From JTS-RE37 sp041743975 (lineage in GTDB: Bacteria > Bacteroidota > Bacteroidia > Flavobacteriales > Flavobacteriaceae): a stretch of DNA of 8,042 nt. The position numbers and the translations under genes were made by a program. Positions 6,855-8,042 of this stretch are shown here, piece after piece. Location: positions 1 through 8,042 of the forward strand of contig JBGTLT010000238.1 of NCBI GenBank assembly GCA_041743975.1, read 5' to 3'. Positions within the stretch are counted from its first letter, which is position 1. Each line of letters opens with the position of its first letter. The notes below the pieces were generated by a model. It was not told the origin of the DNA. It did no database searches and saw only the letters and a program-made list of their open reading frames with translations.

Positions 6855-6988
6855 TAAAAAGTTATTCTAAGGGACCTATCTTCTAATTGACAATACTTTC
6901 CATCTTTTTACTTACAATAATGTATGCAATTTTATTAATTTTTGGCGTTTTGCTTGGTGGGTTGTAAGCCCTATACTATCTTGGTTTC

Positions 6989-7000
6989 ATAATCGATTAT
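6989..7000. promoter_or_regulatory. 12-bp perfect palindrome upstream of the small hydrophobic ORF
   Basis: ATAATCGATTAT is a complete palindrome 70 bp before the ATG at 7071. A few bases upstream is TATCTTGG, one mismatch from TAnnTTTG. It may be an operator of the 7071-7198 unit; evidence is positional only. Confidence 0.3.
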
Positions 7001-7070
7001 AAAGGACCATTCTCTCTACCAGCCCTGTTGCGCGACGGGTGAAGGAGATATAACCTTAAAACCAACTGCT

Positions 7071-7133
7071 ATGATCACCTTGGCTAAAATCCTGCTCACT
7101 TTGTTATTATCACTCATCCTGATATTGACCTAA
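7071..7133 (+). CDS. Possible 20-residue hydrophobic peptide or signal-peptide remnant
   Basis: ATG to TAA gives MITLAKILLTLLLSLILILT: one lysine near the N-terminus and then an unbroken hydrophobic run, like a signal peptide or a single membrane helix. A strong terminator follows 35 bases later (7169-7198), so something is probably transcribed here. AAGGAG at 7042-7047 is a good Shine-Dalgarno but lies 23 bases before the ATG, too far to serve it in the usual way. The sequence reminds me of the start of secreted or lipoproteins in flavobacteria, where a lipobox cysteine and mature protein would follow. None does here, so it may be the surviving 5' end of a deleted gene. It could equally be a real small membrane peptide. 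Low certainty. Confidence 0.35.
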   Translation: MITLAKILLTLLLSLILILT

Positions 7134-7168
7134 GTATCTTTATAGTGTCCAATTATTTTTTTAGCTTC

Positions 7169-7198
7169 AGCGGCTGCTTCAGGTGGCCGCTTTTTTTT
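7169..7198 (+). terminator. Intrinsic terminator after the small hydrophobic ORF
   Basis: AGCGGC (7169-7174) pairs perfectly with GCCGCT (7186-7191) around an 11-base loop, followed by eight T residues (7191-7198). It points to a plus-strand transcript ending here, and no gene of normal size lies just upstream to account for it. Confidence 0.85.
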
Positions 7199-7210
7199 GG
7201 GGGATTCCTG

Positions 7211-7218
7211 TATATTTG
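7211..7218 (+). promoter_or_regulatory. Candidate -7 promoter element of the 51-residue ORF
   Basis: TATATTTG matches TAnnTTTG and ends 14 bases before the ATG at 7233. No well-spaced TTG upstream: the only one (7197-7199) is 11 bases away, inside the preceding terminator T-run. Confidence 0.5.
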
Positions 7219-7232
7219 TAAAAAAGGCAGTG

Positions 7233-7388
7233 ATGCGGAAAGCGCTTTTTAAAATGTTGGCCCGCCTGAACAGGGCCCTCCTACCTTCCTATTCCAAAAA
7301 GCAATTGGACCTCTCCAGGGCGACCAGGTTGCAACTGGCAATCATCGGCTGGCGGTATTATGTGACCACCCGTGTCCTCGACGCCTGA
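7233..7388 (+). CDS. Small basic conserved-looking protein, 51 residues, function unknown
   Basis: Reads MRKALFKMLARLNRALLPSY from the chosen ATG, then SKKQLDLSRATRLQLAIIGW and RYYVTTRVLDA. It is strongly basic and amphipathic at the N-terminus, with an aromatic GWRYYV patch. ATG at 7233 is chosen because a TAnnTTTG element lies just upstream; an in-frame upstream extension to 7197 would cross that element and the terminator T-run. I recall very similar proteins of about 50 residues in Flavobacteriaceae, sometimes labelled SsrA-binding protein; this one has none of the SmpB fold, so I would not transfer that name. A GTCCTC / GAGGAC inverted repeat (7374-7392) spans the stop codon but has no T-tract. 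Confidence 0.75.
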   Translation: MRKALFKMLARLNRALLPSYSKKQLDLSRATRLQLAIIGWRYYVTTRVLDA

Positions 7389-7444
7389 GGACCCCTTGTT
7401 CCCCCTGATGCTATCTCAAATATGTTATTTATACATGGGTTATG

Positions 7445-7475
7445 TTGTCTTAAGTTTAAAAAAGAAATATATTTG
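7445..7475 (+). promoter_or_regulatory. Strong tRNA-type promoter
   Basis: TTG (7445-7447), a 20-base spacer, then TATATTTG (7468-7475) is a full match to the Bacteroidota promoter, and the bases CAACCC that follow resemble those after other flavobacterial tRNA promoters as I remember them. It lies 31 bases before the truncated tRNA copy and about 205 before the intact tRNA-Arg. I see no closer TAnnTTTG element in front of the intact gene. Confidence 0.75.
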
Positions 7476-7506
7476 CAACCCTCCGCCGGCGATGAATCAC
7501 AAGCAA

Positions 7507-7528
7507 GGCCACGTGGCGCAATTGAATA
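7507..7528 (+). pseudogene. Truncated copy of the 5' end of tRNA-Arg (22 bp)
   Basis: Exactly identical to the first 22 bases of the tRNA-Arg at 7681-7702: acceptor 5' strand, bases 8-9, 5' D-stem and the whole D-loop. Identity stops abruptly where the 3' D-stem should begin. The promoter at 7445-7475 is placed as if for this copy. It is either the remnant of a tandem tRNA-Arg gene or the original 5' end displaced by an insertion. Confidence 0.85.
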
Positions 7529-7589
7529 CCCGCCCGCACCGAACGGATAAAGTTATAAAGTAAGATTAAAGGGGGTGCGTTCGGGCGGG
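7529..7589. repeat. GC-rich inverted repeat directly after the tRNA fragment
   Basis: CCCGC (7529-7533) and CCGAACG (7539-7545) pair with CGTTCGG (7578-7584) and GCGGG (7585-7589), giving 12 bp with a five-base bulge. An alternative pairing joins CCCGCCCG (7529-7536) to CGGGCGGG (7582-7589). The inner 32 bases are mostly A-rich. It begins exactly at the break point of the tRNA copy and is much more GC-rich than its surroundings. Confidence 0.7.
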
Positions 7590-7632
7590 GCGCATAGGGC
7601 AGGAACCACTATTTCAACAGGGAGGTTCAATA

Positions 7633-7674
7633 ATGAAAAATAATAGTCGCTTCAACAGCGGAGAATATAAATAA
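7633..7674 (+). CDS. 13-residue ORF with consensus Shine-Dalgarno, possible leader peptide
   Basis: ATG to TAA encodes MKNNSRFNSGEYK. GGGAGG (7620-7625) sits seven bases before the ATG, the best ribosome site in the window. TTCAACAG occurs at 7613-7620 and again at 7651-7658, both followed by GGAG-like bases. It ends six bases before the tRNA. It could be a leader peptide, the 5' stub of a lost gene, or chance. Confidence 0.3.
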   Translation: MKNNSRFNSGEYK

Positions 7675-7680
7675 AAGTAC

Positions 7681-7754
7681 GGCCACGTGGCGCAATTGAA
7701 TAGCGCATCTGATTACGGCTCAGAAGGTTACAGGTTTGAATCCTGTCGTGGTCA
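7681..7754 (+). tRNA. tRNA-Arg (anticodon ACG)
   Basis: Full cloverleaf of 74 bases without CCA. The acceptor stem GGCCACG / CGTGGTC has one G-U pair, with discriminator A at 7754. The D-stem is GCGC / GCGC with loop AATTGAATA. The anticodon stem TCTGA / TCAGA is perfect around TTACGGC, with ACG at 7715-7717 (wobble A probably inosine, reading CGU, CGC and CGA). The variable loop is AGGTT and the T-arm ACAGG / CCTGT with loop TTTGAAT. Position 19 is A instead of G and position 56 is T instead of C, a matched change. CCA is not encoded. The gene is followed by a hairpin terminator and then a recombinase, so it is probably the attachment site of an integrated element. Confidence 0.96.
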
Positions 7755-7778
7755 CGAAAAGGGAATATATTTTCCTTC

Positions 7779-7812
7779 AAAACCAAGCAATTCTCACGAA
7801 CTGCTTGGTTTT
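7779..7812. terminator. Bidirectional hairpin terminator after tRNA-Arg
   Basis: AAAACCAAGCA pairs perfectly with TGCTTGGTTTT over 11 bp, and the stem continues with TTC / GAA past one mismatch around a TCAC loop. The A- and T-ends let it work on both strands. Confidence 0.85.
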
Positions 7813-7824
7813 CAAGTTTTTAAG

Positions 7825-7843
7825 GGTTCATAAGATTTGAACC
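7825..7843. repeat. Inverted repeat GGTTCA-N7-TGAACC
   Basis: Perfect 6-bp arms around TAAGATT, between the tRNA terminator and the AAAAGGTAGCT cluster. It may be part of the attachment region; there is no other evidence. Confidence 0.35.
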
Positions 7844-7852
7844 GATTTGGTT

Positions 7853-7910
7853 TTAAAAGGTAGCTAAAAAGGTAGCTGCCAATCAAAAAGGTAGCTCAGC
7901 TACCTTTTAA
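7853..7910. repeat. AAAAGGTAGCT repeat cluster, three direct copies and one inverted
   Basis: Direct copies at 7855-7865, 7867-7877 and 7886-7896, and an inverted copy at 7898-7908. The last two form a 23-bp palindrome with a one-base centre (7897). The first copy extended, TTAAAAGGTAGCT, is the exact complement of 7898-7910. The location between the tRNA and the recombinase gene suits arm-type binding sites for that recombinase. Confidence 0.8.
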
Positions 7911-7983
7911 GATAAATCCGGATGTCGTTGTTAGTGATTGATTTGACTTTCAAAAAATCAATGTTCAACTAATAATTTCGACT

Positions 7984-8042
7984 ATGCGCAGTTTACAAAC
8001 ATTCACCATTCTTTTTTGGGCTGATCTTAAGAAGGCCAAAAA
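7984..8042 (+). CDS. Tyrosine recombinase (integrase), N-terminal fragment, runs off the window
   Basis: Only MRSLQTFTILFWADLKKAK is visible (19 codons plus two bases). This N-terminus closely resembles the arm-DNA-binding domain that opens Bacteroidota integrases of conjugative transposons and islands, which begin with patterns like MR-S-TF-ILFW---K-K, usually followed by NG--PIY-R. The catalytic domain lies outside the window. The gene points away from tRNA-Arg at the expected distance for an element integrated there. No Shine-Dalgarno is seen; TTGATTTG (7938-7945) is one mismatch from a -7 element but 38 bases before the start. Confidence 0.8.
   Translation, partial: MRSLQTFTILFWADLKKAK

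Larger units (their letters stand above)
6545..7070. other. Gene-poor intergenic region with repeats and small dyads
   Basis: No convincing gene of normal size on either strand. Items listed separately are the heptamer arrays (6547-6567 and 6693-6714), a repeated 15-bp motif (6582-6631), a weak bidirectional terminator (6737-6761), an inverted repeat (6839-6854) and a 12-bp palindrome (6989-7000). A TTGACA (6887-6892) with TACAAT (6913-6918) has a 20-base gap, too long for a standard sigma-70 promoter. A 15-codon hydrophobic ORF (6920-6967, MYAILLIFGVLLGGL) is too short to call. The words TACTTACAAT at 6845-6854 and 6909-6918 are an exact direct repeat 64 bp apart. Confidence 0.6.
7389..7680. 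other. tRNA leader region with partial tRNA copy and inverted repeat; no ordinary gene
   Basis: It contains a tRNA-type promoter, a 22-bp copy of the tRNA-Arg 5' end, a long GC-rich inverted repeat and a 13-codon ORF, each listed separately. A 63-codon frame (7372-7563) runs across the promoter and tRNA copy and is not credible as a gene. Confidence 0.7.

Noticed and set aside
6886..6918. Sigma-70-like TTGACA...TACAAT promoter
   Set aside because: The spacer is 20 bases, too long, and Bacteroidota use a different consensus.
6920..6967. 15-codon ORF MYAILLIFGVLLGGL
   Set aside because: It is too short, with no ribosome site, promoter or terminator of its own.
7374..7392. GTCCTC / GAGGAC hairpin as a terminator of the 51-residue gene
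   Set aside because: No T-tract follows and the stem overlaps the stop codon.
7372..7563. 63-codon plus-strand frame
   Set aside because: It runs through a tRNA promoter and a partial tRNA copy and has no protein-like composition.
7853..7910. CRISPR-like array
   Set aside because: Repeats are only 11 bp with spacings of 1, 8 and 1 bases and one copy inverted; this is not a CRISPR layout.

Overview
The window looks like chromosomal DNA from a member of the Flavobacteriaceae (Bacteroidota). Four lines of evidence agree: a type III glutamine synthetase beside a eukaryotic-like type II glutamine synthetase; a BlaI-type repressor paired with an M56 peptidase that ends in a SusC/TonB-plug-like tail; repeated use of the Bacteroidota -7 promoter element TAnnTTTG with short leaders and few Shine-Dalgarno sequences; and a Bacteroidota-type tyrosine recombinase. 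The genus cannot be settled by eye.

Layout. Positions 1-2052 (minus) hold most of glnN (GSIII), whose C-terminus runs off the left edge. A 209-bp divergent control region with a perfect palindrome separates it from glnII (GSII, 2262-3293, plus), which ends in a strong terminator (3316-3348). Convergent to glnII is a calcium/sodium antiporter of the CaCA family (3360-4298, minus). The next divergent region (4299-4453) carries two ACTA-N6-TAGT dyads exactly 20 bp apart, overlapping a good TTG-N20-TAAGTTTG promoter. That promoter drives a two-gene operon: a BlaI/MecI/CopY-family repressor (4454-4813) and, starting directly after its stop codon, an M56 membrane metallopeptidase (4814-6544). The likely logic is autorepression by the repressor with relief through its partner, but the partner lacks a penicillin-binding sensor and ends in a plug-like domain, so the signal is probably not a beta-lactam.

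From 6545 to 7232 there is no ordinary gene. It contains heptamer tandem repeats, a duplicated dyad-like motif, a weak bidirectional terminator, and a possible 20-residue hydrophobic peptide or signal-peptide remnant (7071-7133) followed by a strong terminator. A 51-residue basic protein (7233-7388) has its own promoter element.

The right end is a tRNA locus next to a mobile element. A good tRNA-type promoter (7445-7475) leads into an exact 22-bp copy of the 5' part of tRNA-Arg (7507-7528). This is followed by 152 bp holding a GC-rich inverted repeat and a 13-codon ORF with a consensus Shine-Dalgarno, then an intact tRNA-Arg(ACG) (7681-7754) and its hairpin terminator. After a cluster of AAAAGGTAGCT repeats, the N-terminus of a tyrosine recombinase begins at 7984 and leaves the window. 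This suggests the start of an island integrated at tRNA-Arg, and the locus seems to have been rearranged more than once.
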